DNA of 64,000 nt from Magnetospirillum aberrantis SpK (GCF_011022235.1 NZ_JAAIYP010000047.1:1-64000), one strand, 5' to 3'; counted from the stretch's first letter, positions 46,746 through 55,632 are shown. Program-made: numbers and translations. The notes: a model not told the origin generated them from the letters alone.

Positions 46746-48925
46746 AGCGCCTGTTGCGACCCACGCTCATGGTGTTCCTGGCCGCCATGGTGGTCGCGGT
46801 CACCGCCTTCGCCATCCTGAGCCGCAGCGGCGTCGACGCCCGCCGCCACGCCGACGTGCTGGGCACCTTCGACGCCCTGGCCGAGGCCGAGACCAGCCTG
46901 GACCGCGATCTGTTGCAGGTGATGGCCGGATTGTTGCCCCATTACGACACGCTGGTCAGCCACAGCGCCCGCCTGCATTCCCTGTTCGACCGGCTGGACG
47001 CGGCCGCCGACTGGCCGGAACTGCCGCTCGACGACCTGGCGAGCTATCGCACCCGGATCGAGGCCAAGCTGGCGGCATCGGAGCAGATCAAGGCCGCCGC
47101 CAGTTTCGTCGCCAAGGAGAACGCCTACCTGCCGTTCGTGGTGGCCGGCTTCGTCGCCGGTGCCGACCGCGACACCGCGCTGAAGGTACAACAGGCGTTG
47201 ATCTCCCTGACCACGGACGGAGCGGATGACGACCGGCTGAACGCACCGGTCGCCGCTTTCGCGACCTCGGCCGATCCCGCCTTGCGCGGCATCGGCCAAC
47301 ACATGCAGGTCTTGCGCGAACAGCGGTTGATCCTGACCCAGGCGGTGGACGGCTATTTCGCCATCAACTCGCGCGCCGCCCTTGATGCCGCGCGCGAACG
47401 CTACATGGTGGCCTTTGGCGAACGCCAGGACCGTTCCGCCGTGCTGGAGCACGCGCTGGAGTTGGTGGCCGCCATGCTGTTCCTGGCGCTGGGCGTCACC
47501 ATCTCGCGGCTGGGCCATGCCCACGAACGGGCCGAACGGGCCCACAGCCAGTTGGTGGACGCGGTCGACAGCCTCCAGGAAGCCTTCGCCCTGTTCGACC
47601 ACGGGCGCCGTCTGGTGCTCAGCAACGCCCGTTACGACGCCTTGTTTCCCGGCCATGGCCGCGTCACCGGCTTTCGCACGCTTTTGTCGGTGTTGCGCAC
47701 CCAGACCGAGAGCCAGGGAACGACGTTGGACGGCGATTCGGGAACGCAACAGGCCCTGGTGGTCAATCCCGCCGACGGCCGCGCCCACCTGTTCCGCAGC
47801 CGGCCGACCTCGGACCACGGCACGGTCTGCCTGTTCACCGACATCACCGAACACCGTCAGGTCGAAGCCCAAATCCGCAAGCTGACGGCGGCGGTGGAAC
47901 AAAGCCCGGTGGCCATCGTCATCACCGACGACCAGTCGCGCATGGAATACGTCAACCCGCGTTTCCTGGAGATGACCGGCTATGACCTGGACGAGGTCAT
48001 CGGTCAAAATCCACGCATGCTGAAATCGGGCGAGGTCAACCCGTCGGTCTACGAGGAGATGTGGAAGACCATCTCGGCCGGGCTGACCTGGCGCGGCGAA
48101 CTGGTCAACCGGCGCAAGAACGGCGAGATCTACTGGGAAAACGCCACCATCTCGCCAATCCGCGACGCCGCCGGCCGCATCACCCACTATGTCGCGCTCA
48201 AGGAAGACACCACCCAGCACAAGCGCAACGTCGACCTTTTGCTGGACGCCAACACCGACGTCGAGCGCATGCTGTTCGCCGCCTCGCACGACCTTCAGGA
48301 GCCGGTGCGGCTGATGCAGACCTATTGCCAGAAGCTGGACCGCCAGATTCCCACCGGCTCGGGCGGCGACGCCCGCGAAAGCATGCGCTTCATCATGGAG
48401 GCCGCCCGCCAGCTCGGGCACCTGATCAGCGGCTTGGCCGCCTACAGCCGGTCGGGACGCCCCACCGACGCCTTCGCCCCCGTGGACTGTTCCCAGGTGG
48501 CGAACCGCGCCGTGGCCGAGTGCCTGGCCGCCAGCACCCAGGTCAACCCGCATATCCGTATCAGCCCCTTGCCGGTGGTCCAGGGCGACGCGGTATTGTT
48601 GGTGATGTTGTTCGAAAACCTGATCAGCAACGCGCTCAAGTTCCGCCACCCCGAACGCACGCCCGAGATTACCGTCAGCGCCCGCCGCGACGGTGCCGGG
48701 TGGACCATCGACGTGGCCGACAACGGCATCGGCATCGCCGAACAATACCTGCCGACCATCACCCATCCGTTCTCACGGCTGTTTCCGCGCGCCACCCATC
48801 CCGGCGCCGGGCTGGGGCTGGCGTCATGCGTCAAGATCGCCCGCGCCCATGGCGGTCAATTGAGCCTGGATTCCGAAGACGGACGCGGCACCGTCGTCCA
48901 TGTCTGGCTACCGGCGGCCGACTAG
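46742..48925 (+). CDS. DAHL-domain PAS histidine kinase
   Basis: A 727-residue sensor kinase. Two membrane helices (about 5-27 and 238-256) frame a 210-residue helical periplasmic domain with the RDLLQVMAGLLPHYDTLV signature of DAHL domains. Then come two PAS domains (about 275-375, 380-500), a histidine-kinase segment with the phospho-accepting His in FAASHDLQEP (516) and an ATPase domain with NLISNALKF, DNGIGI and GAGLGL. The stop lies on the end of the opposite-strand gene. No response regulator is adjacent. Coupling with the peroxidase suggests sensing of peroxide or of the peroxidase itself. Confidence 0.9.
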   Translation: MKRLLRPTLMVFLAAMVVAVTAFAILSRSGVDARRHADVLGTFDALAEAETSLDRDLLQVMAGLLPHYDTLVSHSARLHSLFDRLDAAADWPELPLDDLASYRTRIEAKLAASEQIKAAASFVAKENAYLPFVVAGFVAGADRDTALKVQQALISLTTDGADDDRLNAPVAAFATSADPALRGIGQHMQVLREQRLILTQAVDGYFAINSRAALDAARERYMVAFGERQDRSAVLEHALELVAAMLFLALGVTISRLGHAHERAERAHSQLVDAVDSLQEAFALFDHGRRLVLSNARYDALFPGHGRVTGFRTLLSVLRTQTESQGTTLDGDSGTQQALVVNPADGRAHLFRSRPTSDHGTVCLFTDITEHRQVEAQIRKLTAAVEQSPVAIVITDDQSRMEYVNPRFLEMTGYDLDEVIGQNPRMLKSGEVNPSVYEEMWKTISAGLTWRGELVNRRKNGEIYWENATISPIRDAAGRITHYVALKEDTTQHKRNVDLLLDANTDVERMLFAASHDLQEPVRLMQTYCQKLDRQIPTGSGGDARESMRFIMEAARQLGHLISGLAAYSRSGRPTDAFAPVDCSQVANRAVAECLAASTQVNPHIRISPLPVVQGDAVLLVMLFENLISNALKFRHPERTPEITVSARRDGAGWTIDVADNGIGIAEQYLPTITHPFSRLFPRATHPGAGLGLASCVKIARAHGGQLSLDSEDGRGTVVHVWLPAAD

Positions 48926-49117
48926 GCCACGCCGTTCCGCCACCTTCGCCCCCAGATTGCCGCGCAGCGCGCTGACCCGCGCGACCAGCTCGTCCAATTG
49001 GGTGATGGTCTGCCCCAGATGGCCCCGGCCGGCATAGCTGACGGGAATGGTTTCATAGAAAGCCCTGGCCGCCGCCATGGAAGCGAGAGCACGCCGCCCG
49101 GTACTGTCGTTATGCAT
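48908..49117 (-). CDS. Small helical protein of unknown function
   Basis: A 69-residue frame starting MHNDSTGRRALASM. The C-terminal half (GQTITQLDELVARVSALRGNL) is a coiled coil. GGGAGCGG eight bases upstream gives a good ribosome site. Its last 18 bases overlap the convergent kinase gene. I recognise no family; a real gene is plausible but not certain. Confidence 0.45.
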   Translation of the reverse strand: MHNDSTGRRALASMAAARAFYETIPVSYAGRGHLGQTITQLDELVARVSALRGNLGAKVAERRGLVGRR

Positions 49118-49224
49118 GGACCGCTCCCGCAGATCATCAATTCGACCTATGCCAAAGGTATCTTGCGAATTGATGCGCCAAACATCCCCATATGGGGACA
49201 TCGCGGAAAATCGGCTCCCCTTTT

Positions 49225-49425
49225 TAGCAGGCTGCGGAAAACTCGTCGCGTGGCGTTTTCACCCTATGCTGTCATGGCCGTGCTTGACACGGCCATCCAC
49301 GCGGCGCCGCAGGAATAGTATTAGAAACAATGGCTTGTGCTGATGCGCATGGATGCCCGGATCAAGTCCGGGCATGACGGAAAAAGGTGCGGATAGGTCG
49401 AAACGGACTTTTCCGCGGCCTGTTA
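49225..49425. mobile_element. MITE-like element with terminal inverted repeats
   Basis: A 201-bp element in the 318-base gap between a small gene and the receiver gene at 49436. Its ends are a 17-bp inverted repeat: TAGCAGGCTGCGGAAAA at 49225-49241, and its inverse, TAACAGGCCGCGGAAAA, at 49409-49425 (15 of 17 match). Inside lie two palindromes with nine-base stems: ATGGCCGTG-CTTGA-CACGGCCAT (49274-49296) and ATGCCCGGA-TCAAG-TCCGGGCAT (49353-49375). The loops are inverse complements, so the palindromes are two copies of one motif facing each other. It has no coding capacity. It probably depends on a transposase elsewhere. Confidence 0.7.
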
Positions 49426-49435
49426 GATCTGGAAC

Positions 49436-49840
49436 TCAGCCCTTTTGCATCAGCTTGCCCAGGCATTCCACCAGGGTCTGGCGCGAGAACGGCTTGGCGA
49501 CGTACCCGTCCACCTTGAGATAGGCGGCCTGGCGCACATGCTCGGCGTCGGTCTGGGCGGTCAGCATGACGAAGCGCACATGGTCGTGCAATTGCTTGAC
49601 CACGCCCAACAACGCCAGCCCATCCATCCCCGGCATCACCCAGTCGCAGATGATGATGTCGGGCACGCCCTTCTTCTCGATCTTCTCAAGCGCGTCCTCG
49701 CCGTTGACGGCGGTGACCACCGAAGAGGCGCCCAGACTGCGCAGCAGGCCGGAAACCAGCATGCGCGAGGTGTCCACGTCCTCGACCACCATGAACTTCT
49801 TGCCGGCGACCCATTCGCCAAGACCGGGATGCTCGTTCAT
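49436..49840 (-). CDS. Single-domain response regulator (CheY-like)
   Basis: A 134-residue receiver domain with the acidic pair (VVEDVD), phospho-Asp in IIICDWVMPG (about 66) and Lys in VAKPFSRQ (about 116), all intact. No output domain, so it signals by protein contact. It is the last gene of a four-gene operon (kinase, receiver, Cache, receiver), 12 bases after the Cache gene stop. Confidence 0.93.
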   Translation of the reverse strand: MNEHPGLGEWVAGKKFMVVEDVDTSRMLVSGLLRSLGASSVVTAVNGEDALEKIEKKGVPDIIICDWVMPGMDGLALLGVVKQLHDHVRFVMLTAQTDAEHVRQAAYLKVDGYVAKPFSRQTLVECLGKLMQKG

Positions 49841-49852
49841 CGGTCGTCTCCG

Positions 49853-50311
49853 TTATCTGTACATGCCAACGTAAACTATCATGTCCTTGTCCGGCACCTG
49901 CTTGACGTAGGACAGCTTGGGCTCGATGTGGTTGCTCGCCGGGTTGAGCCAGCGGTATTCCACCCAACCTTCGCTTTTCTCGCGTGCGGTGTGGATGATG
50001 TTCTGCACCAGGAACTTGCCGTCGGCGTCGCGCACGTTCAGCACCGACTTGCCTTCGTGCTTGGGGTTGGGCGGATAGACCAGCCAGGTGCCGTTGGCGT
50101 CGATGACGTTGACATAGACCTCGCCCCAGCGGAACTCGCCCTCGGCGTGGAAAAGGCGGCGCGCCTGTTCCAGCGAGCGTTCCTGCAACAGTTGGGCGGC
50201 CTTCAGCGTTACCGCCTTGACCTGTTCGGTGGTGGGCTTCTCGACGGCGCCGGCTGGACTCCACCACAGCAAGAGCGCGGCCATCAACGCCGTCGCGACG
50301 ATCCTGATCAT
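49853..50311 (-). CDS. Secreted single-Cache-domain protein
   Basis: A 152-residue periplasmic protein: signal peptide (1-22, WWSPAGA), then one sCache-type domain (about 25-152) with EFRWGEVYVNVIDANGTWLVYPPNPKHEG (split: GEVYVNVIDANGTW and PPNPKHEGKS) and WVEYRWLNPASN. No membrane anchor or signalling domain follows, so it is a free ligand-binding module. Its paralogue is at 55111-55578. It sits between two receivers in a kinase operon, with GGGAGAAGG as ribosome site, and could bind a ligand for the kinase sensor. Start lies one base before the preceding stop region. Confidence 0.87.
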   Translation of the reverse strand: MIRIVATALMAALLLWWSPAGAVEKPTTEQVKAVTLKAAQLLQERSLEQARRLFHAEGEFRWGEVYVNVIDANGTWLVYPPNPKHEGKSVLNVRDADGKFLVQNIIHTAREKSEGWVEYRWLNPASNHIEPKLSYVKQVPDKDMIVYVGMYR

Positions 50312-50312
50312 C

Positions 50313-50690
50313 TCACCCTTCTCCCTCGGCCAACCCAAGATCGACCAACAACGACGCCACCGCCTGACGCGACACCGGCTTGACCAGGATGGCGTCGAAA
50401 CCACAAGACAGGAAATGTTCGCGTTCTTCCGGCATGGCATGCGCGGTATAGGCCACCAGCCTGGCTCCCTTGTCCAGCCTCTGGGCCCGGGCCCGGCGGC
50501 ACACCTCGTCGCCGCTGATCGTCGGCATGGAAATGTCCAGCAACACCAGATCGGCGCTGTTATCCGCCATCCATGCCAACGCCTGATCGCCATCCTCGGC
50601 GTTGGCCACCTGCCAGCCCAGCTTGCTTAGAAAACGGCTGACCAGAATGCGGTTGACCTCGTTGTCGTCCACTACCAGCGCGGATTTCAT
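50313..50690 (-). CDS. Single-domain response regulator
   Basis: A 125-residue receiver: VVDDNEVNR, phospho-Asp in LVLLDISMPT (about 52) and Lys in ILVKPVSRQ. It overlaps the kinase stop (ATGA), so it is most likely the direct phosphate acceptor of that kinase or acts as a relay. Confidence 0.93.
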   Translation of the reverse strand: MKSALVVDDNEVNRILVSRFLSKLGWQVANAEDGDQALAWMADNSADLVLLDISMPTISGDEVCRRARAQRLDKGARLVAYTAHAMPEEREHFLSCGFDAILVKPVSRQAVASLLVDLGLAEGEG

Positions 50691-53254
50691 GGCTGATCCT
50701 TCCCCCGCTCACCCTCGACCGGCAAAGTGAAAATGAAAGTGCTGCCCACGTCCACAACCGAACGCACGTCCATGGTCCCCCCCATCAATTCCACCAGATG
50801 GCGGGCCAGGGTCAGGCCCAAGCCGGTGCCGCCATGGGACCGGGTCAGGAAGGCGTCCACCTGGCGGAATTTCTCGAAAATCTTGTCCTGCATTTCGTCG
50901 GGAATGCCGCAGCCGGTGTCGCTGACACTGAACACCACGCATCCCTCGCCCCGCATCACCGACAGCCCGACCTCGCCTTTCTCGGTGAACTTGACCGCAT
51001 TGTTGAGCAGATTGTGCAGAATCTGGCGCAGCCGGGTGGGGTCGCCCTGCAATGCCTCGGGCAGGTCGTCCGCCTGAAGCAGGCTGAAATTCAACCCCTT
51101 GGCGGCGGCGGTGGACTGGTGCACCGCCGCGACCTCGACGACCAGCGGCTTCAGGGGCACCGCCTGCGACGCCAGAACCATCTCGCCGGCCTCGATCTTG
51201 GCGATGTCGAGAATCGAGTTGACCAGTTCCAGCAGATGGCGGCTGGACCGCTCGATGATCTCGGCGTTCTCGCGCGCTTCCTCGTCGGGTGCTTCGTCGC
51301 GCAGCAACTCGGCGAAGCCGATGATGCCGTTCAAGGGGGTACGCAGTTCATGGCTCATGGAAGCCAGGAACTCGCTTTTCATGCGGCTGGCCTCTTCCGC
51401 CTTGACGCGGGCCTCGTTCAACCGGCCGAACGATTCGCGCACACGGTCGGCCATCTCGTTGAACGATTCCGCCAGATGCGCCATCTCGTCGCTGCCCTGA
51501 ACCGGCAGGCGGCGATCCAGGTCGCCGTCCTCGAAGCGGCGGATGCCGTTCACCACGGCGGTAATGCGCCGGGTCAGGAAGGACGCCATCCACACCGCGA
51601 TCATGATCACCAGCACGACCATCAGCGCCGTCGATACCGTCAGGTCGCGGGCCATGCGCTCGACCTGGCTGATGATCATGGCCATGACGCCGTCCAGGTG
51701 CCCCTGAAGTTCCATGTCCCGCTGGGCCACCACCTGGTCGGCATATTGCCGGGCCTCGGTGGCGGCGCGGTGAAAGTCGTCCACGTTGGCGCCGATGGTG
51801 ACGAAGCCGAAGCCGCGCGGGCTTTTGCCGTAGGGGCCGGTGTAATAGGGGATGGCGGCGGCGGTGGTCAGCTTCCACAGACCGCTCCAGAAAATCTCGA
51901 ACGAGCCCGAACCGCCATCGCGGGTCAGGTCCATCCATCCCGTGCATTGCGGGGCATGGTTGAGATAGCGGCAGTCCATGCCCAGTTGGCCGGCCTTGAC
52001 CTGGGCTGCCGCCCCTTTCTTCTTGAGCGATTGCTGGTGGAACGGTTCGACACTGGCCAGAAAGTCCCAAGCCGTCTTGCCACTGGCCTGCCATTGGGCA
52101 TGCAGCTCCTCATCCAGCCAAGGCGTGGCCGGCTCGCCGGTTTGCGGATCGTAGCCAGTCAGGAAATAGTGGCGGGGATGGGCGATGGAGCGGCCCTTGT
52201 AATCCCAGATGAAGGCGTAGTTGCCGGCCCGCGCGTCGGCGATGGGGGAATACCGGTCGCCGGTGGGCAGGAGGTGGTCGGTCATCTCCATGATGTGGTC
52301 GTGGTCAAGCGCCAGCGTCACCCAGCCGGTGACCCGGCCGCCCCGCACCACCGGCGTCGCCCAGCGCACGATGCCGCGAAACCGCTTGCCCACCGGATTT
52401 TCCGTACCGGCATAGGCGGCGTTCTCGGGATCGAAGGCGATGCCGCGCTTTTGCGCCGCCGCCGGCGTGTAGGGACCGATGACGTTGGAGCCCACATAGG
52501 CACCGATGACGTCCGAGACGTAAATCTCGCCGGGCTTGAGATCCCGGAGCGCGGCGAAATAGGTCTCGGCCTTGACGAAGGTGTTCTCGCGCTTGGACAC
52601 GTCGCGCAAGTCGCGGCTCATCAGCGGCGAGGTGACCACCTTGACCTTTTCCCGCCCGTCCAAGCCGACGAAGGTCATCTCGAGGAACAGCGGCCGGTCC
52701 TCCAGCACCGCCGTTGCTTCGGGCTGGCGGTAGTTGAAGTTGCGGGCGTTCTCCTCGTTGCTGGAGCGCATGGCCGGGCGGTCGTAGGACGGCACGGCCT
52801 CGGGGCCGGGCACCCACTGGCTTTCGTCGGGAGCAAGCACCCAAGGGGGGGACCGTTCGAGCCGCCGGGTCCGCCGTTCCAGGAAATGCCGGTAGCTTTC
52901 GGAATCAGGTGCCAACACCGAGGCCGAACGGATGTCGGCGTCGCGGTCATACAGGAACGCCGCCACGGCGCGGGCCGTATCGGTGGTCAGCCGTTCAAGG
53001 GATTCGCGAGCGGATTCGTCCAGCGCCTTGGTGGCCGCCAAGGTGGTGCTGTTGGCCACTTCGTCCACGGTCGCCCGCATGGTCTGGGTCATGCGCACCA
53101 CGTTTTCCGACACACGCTCGGCCAGCCACACCTGACCGCGCCAGGCGAACAGCGCCAACGCCACCAAGGGAATGACCTTGATGACCACGAAGATGATGAT
53201 GAGCTTGGCGCGTATGCCCAGCGACCTGAGACCTGTCACGGCGGCCTTGTCCAC
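50687..53254 (-). CDS. dCache-HAMP hybrid sensor histidine kinase
   Basis: An 855-residue kinase. Membrane helix at about 15-40; a large periplasmic double-Cache domain (about 45-535, with GFVTIGANVDDFHRAA near the end); a second helix (about 540-560, LMVVLVIMIAVWMASFL); HAMP (RRLPVQGSDEMAHLAESFNEMA); a coiled coil; HisKA with SMSHELRTPLNGI (His about 633); ATPase domain with NLLNNAVKF, DTGCGIP and GGTGLGLTLA. The start is a GTG in HTVDKAAVTG; an earlier TTG would add 22 residues, but no ribosome site is evident there. First gene of the operon. It lacks a receiver of its own. Confidence 0.88.
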   Translation of the reverse strand: MDKAAVTGLRSLGIRAKLIIIFVVIKVIPLVALALFAWRGQVWLAERVSENVVRMTQTMRATVDEVANSTTLAATKALDESARESLERLTTDTARAVAAFLYDRDADIRSASVLAPDSESYRHFLERRTRRLERSPPWVLAPDESQWVPGPEAVPSYDRPAMRSSNEENARNFNYRQPEATAVLEDRPLFLEMTFVGLDGREKVKVVTSPLMSRDLRDVSKRENTFVKAETYFAALRDLKPGEIYVSDVIGAYVGSNVIGPYTPAAAQKRGIAFDPENAAYAGTENPVGKRFRGIVRWATPVVRGGRVTGWVTLALDHDHIMEMTDHLLPTGDRYSPIADARAGNYAFIWDYKGRSIAHPRHYFLTGYDPQTGEPATPWLDEELHAQWQASGKTAWDFLASVEPFHQQSLKKKGAAAQVKAGQLGMDCRYLNHAPQCTGWMDLTRDGGSGSFEIFWSGLWKLTTAAAIPYYTGPYGKSPRGFGFVTIGANVDDFHRAATEARQYADQVVAQRDMELQGHLDGVMAMIISQVERMARDLTVSTALMVVLVIMIAVWMASFLTRRITAVVNGIRRFEDGDLDRRLPVQGSDEMAHLAESFNEMADRVRESFGRLNEARVKAEEASRMKSEFLASMSHELRTPLNGIIGFAELLRDEAPDEEARENAEIIERSSRHLLELVNSILDIAKIEAGEMVLASQAVPLKPLVVEVAAVHQSTAAAKGLNFSLLQADDLPEALQGDPTRLRQILHNLLNNAVKFTEKGEVGLSVMRGEGCVVFSVSDTGCGIPDEMQDKIFEKFRQVDAFLTRSHGGTGLGLTLARHLVELMGGTMDVRSVVDVGSTFIFTLPVEGERGKDQP

Positions 53255-53463
53255 TGTGTGGTTGTCCCCAGACCTTCGTATAGCATAGGGCTCTAAAACG
53301 GGAATCGCCTTGCAAGACAACGGCCTAAAATATTCTTTTAAACGGAATGTTAATGTGCGGAGTCGGCATTCGCCGCCCGGAAAGCCGCCAGACGGTCATG
53401 CCGCTTGACAAGGTTTTCCGCCATCGACCGGCCGGCACAGCGGCAAATGTCATGCATGGAACA

Positions 53464-53491
53464 TTGACGAGCGCGCCCAAGGGCGTAGCCT
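53464..53491 (+). promoter_or_regulatory. Possible promoter of the copper-binding gene
   Basis: TTGACG, 16 bases and TAGCCT; a short dyad CGCCC-AA-GGGCG lies within the spacer, as expected for a regulator of metal-responsive type, but the spacing is not the usual 19 of MerR-type promoters. The ATG is 31 bases further. GGGAGGG is the ribosome site. Confidence 0.35.
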
Positions 53492-53522
53492 TTGAGGGAT
53501 ACAACCCGTTGGGAGGGATGAC

Positions 53523-53846
53523 ATGGCGTTCAAGGCTTGCATCGATGCCTGCGACGGAGCGCACCGCCATTGCACCGAGGCGGTGATCCACTGCATGCAG
53601 CAAGAGGGCGTGTCCGCCGAGTGGGAACTCATGCAGTTGTTGCTGGACACCGCCGACATCACCGAAACCGCCAGCGATTTCATGTTGCGCAGTTCGCGTC
53701 AGCACCATGTGATCGCCAAGGTCACCGCCGAAATCGCGACCCGCTGCGCCGAGGCATGCGAACAGCACGGTATCAAGGACCTTCGTCTGGTCCAGACCGC
53801 CAAGGCCTGCCGCAGGGCGGCCGAAGCCTGTGAAAAACTGATCTGA
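53523..53846 (+). CDS. Four-helix-bundle copper-binding protein (DUF326)
   Basis: A 107-residue helical protein with Cys and His spread in helix pattern: KACIDACDGAHRHCTEAVIHCM (split: ACIDACDGAHRHCTEA, VIHCMQQEG), RCAEACEQHGI and ACRRAAEACEKLI. This is the pattern of the copper-storing four-helix family. No signal peptide, so cytoplasmic. It binds Cu(I) in the bundle core through its cysteines. Isolated; a hairpin-rich 3' region ends at 54032. Confidence 0.88.
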   Translation: MAFKACIDACDGAHRHCTEAVIHCMQQEGVSAEWELMQLLLDTADITETASDFMLRSSRQHHVIAKVTAEIATRCAEACEQHGIKDLRLVQTAKACRRAAEACEKLI

Positions 53847-54189
53847 CTGACCCTACGGCCAGAGGGTCGATCCAGACGGCTGGCTCATGGGCATGACCCA
53901 TGCCGTCTGGTGAATCACCCACGAAATCAACACATTGCGCACAGCCCCTTCCAGGCGTCTCCGTTGCCACCTGGAAGGGGCCGTGCACGAATGCCGTTAC
54001 CAACATCCGGCCGCCAACACGGCCGGTTTTTTGACTCCGTAAAAGCTCGTTTTCGGCAAGATCGGCGCCATTAAATACAATCATTCGAATATATGTTGTG
54101 GAAATGATCAAAGATCGATAACTCATTTCACACGCCCCGCTACCGGCAGCATCATTGCCGCCAGTACGATTGAGCGAACGACACGCCCC
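53847..54189 (+). other. Gene-free stretch with nested hairpins and a terminator
   Basis: 343 bases without a gene. Three inverted repeats follow: CCAGACGGC (53872-53880) with its inverse at 53902-53910 and an inner stem; CCCCTTCCAGG (53945-53955) with its inverse at 53970-53980; and the terminator at 54007-54032. The rest, 54033-54189, is AT-richer and has no clear feature apart from TCATTCGAATA-type sequence; it would carry the promoter of the next gene. Confidence 0.7.
54007..54032 (+). terminator. Rho-independent terminator
   Basis: Seven-base perfect stem CCGGCCG / CGGCCGG with a six-base loop, followed by TTTTTT. It is 160 bases past the copper-binding gene, leaving room for a 3' UTR-derived small RNA. 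Confidence 0.9.
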
Positions 54190-55095
54190 ATGCTTTTTTC
54201 CCTGCCCCGACGTACCTTCCTGGCCGGCCTGTCCGCTGTCGGCGTCACCGCCTGCGCCACCCGTTCCGGCAACACCCTGCTGGGCCACACCGTGGTCGGC
54301 GACGGTCCCGAAACCGTGCTGGTGCTGCATGAATGGATGGGCGACCACAGCAACTACGACGCCACCTTGCCCTATCTGGCCACCAGCCAGGCGCGCTACG
54401 TGTTCGCCGACCTGCGCGGCTATGGCCTGTCGCGGGGCCTGCATGGCAGTTATTCCATGGCCGAGGCGGCGGCCGACAGCGTCGCCCTGGCCGACCACCT
54501 TGGAGCCCGCGAGTTCCACGTTGTCGGCCATTCCATGTCGGGCATGATCGCCCAATACCTGGCTCTCAACTGGCCCGAGCGGGTGCGCTCGATCATGGCG
54601 ATCTCTCCGGTGCCGGCCTGCGGCTTCAAGGCGGATGGCGGCGCCATGACCAAGTTGCGGGCCATCGTGGTCGACGACGATTCCTTACGCGGAGCGGTCG
54701 CCGCCCGTACCGGCAACCGTTACGGCCGTGCCTGGCTGGATCGTAAACTGGCCTTGGCCCGACGCGCCGACCCGACCGCCATGCTGGGCTATCTCGACAT
54801 GTTCACCGGCACCGACTTCGCCAGCCGCATGACCGACCTGCCCATGCCGGCCCGTCTGGTGGTCGGTGCCCACGACATCGGCTTTTACGGCCGCAACGCG
54901 CTGGAACCGGCGTTCCAGAAGGCGTTCGCCCGCGTCGACACCAGCGTCGTCGCCGAGGCCGGCCATTATTCCATGGTGGAAACCCCGGTTCTGGTCGCCG
55001 CGCTGATGGAGCGCATGGTCGCCACCACCACAGCTTCGGTCCATGCCCTGCGTTCCGACGGCACGGCCCGTTCTTTCCAACCCACAACCATTTAA
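54190..55095 (+). CDS. Tat-exported lipoprotein alpha/beta hydrolase
   Basis: A 301-residue hydrolase. The N-terminus has twin arginines in LPRRTFLAG and a lipobox-like VTAC (Cys about 21), so it may be exported by Tat and lipid-anchored. Alpha/beta hydrolase fold with nucleophile elbow GHSMSG (Ser about 118), and Asp and His in GAHDIGF and EAGHYSM. Substrate unknown. The next gene begins 15 bases after the stop, so they are likely co-transcribed. Confidence 0.85.
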   Translation: MLFSLPRRTFLAGLSAVGVTACATRSGNTLLGHTVVGDGPETVLVLHEWMGDHSNYDATLPYLATSQARYVFADLRGYGLSRGLHGSYSMAEAAADSVALADHLGAREFHVVGHSMSGMIAQYLALNWPERVRSIMAISPVPACGFKADGGAMTKLRAIVVDDDSLRGAVAARTGNRYGRAWLDRKLALARRADPTAMLGYLDMFTGTDFASRMTDLPMPARLVVGAHDIGFYGRNALEPAFQKAFARVDTSVVAEAGHYSMVETPVLVAALMERMVATTTASVHALRSDGTARSFQPTTI

Positions 55096-55110
55096 CTGAG
55101 GGGGAATATC

Positions 55111-55578
55111 ATGCTGCGTTCCATGCTTCGCGTCGCCGGCATCGCCACCGTCGCCGCCCTGGTTTCCGCGCCGGCCCTGGCCCAGACCGGCCCCAAGGCC
55201 GACGAAGTCGTCGCCTTCGTCAAGAAGGCGGTCGCCTATGTGGATCAGGTGGGCGAGGAAAAGGCCTTCGCCGACTTCTCCGACAAGAGCAGCCCGGAAT
55301 GGATCAAGGGCGAGCTGTACATCTTCTGTCATACCCTTGACGGCGTCAACGCCGCCCACGGCGGCAACCCGGCGCTGCGCGGCAAGAACGTGCTCGGCTT
55401 CAAGGATCCCGACGGCCTGATGGTCAACCAGCTGATCTTCGAGAAGGTCAAGGCCGAGGGCAAGGGTTGGGTGGAATACAAGTGGCCGAACCCGGTGACC
55501 AACAAGGTCGAGCCCAAGGCCATCTATTCCGAAAAGGTCAAGGACAAGTACGCCTGCGGCTCGGGCTACTACAAGTAA
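55111..55578 (+). CDS. Secreted single-Cache-domain protein
   Basis: A 155-residue periplasmic protein: signal peptide (1-24, PALAQT), then one sCache domain with ELYIFCHTLDGVNAAHGGNP and WVEYKWPNPVTNKVEP. Two cysteines, in YIFCHT and YACGSG, are absent from the paralogue at 49853. It has no anchor, so it is probably a free ligand-binding subunit; the chemoreceptor 77 bases downstream is a candidate partner. Good ribosome site GAGGGG. Terminator downstream. Confidence 0.88.
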   Translation: MLRSMLRVAGIATVAALVSAPALAQTGPKADEVVAFVKKAVAYVDQVGEEKAFADFSDKSSPEWIKGELYIFCHTLDGVNAAHGGNPALRGKNVLGFKDPDGLMVNQLIFEKVKAEGKGWVEYKWPNPVTNKVEPKAIYSEKVKDKYACGSGYYK

Positions 55579-55587
55579 GAACAATGT

Positions 55588-55632
55588 TCGCCCCGGCGGT
55601 CCGCACGGAGGGCCACCGGGGCGACATTTTTT
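55588..55632 (+). terminator. Rho-independent terminator
   Basis: Nine-base perfect outer stem (TCGCCCCGG / CCGGGGCGA) and an inner stem with one mismatch and one G-T pair, followed by TTTTTT. It separates the Cache gene from the chemoreceptor gene. Confidence 0.9.

Noticed and set aside
53255-53320. TTG start adding 22 residues to the double-Cache kinase
   Set aside because: No ribosome site; the GTG start is closer to the membrane helix. It remains possible.
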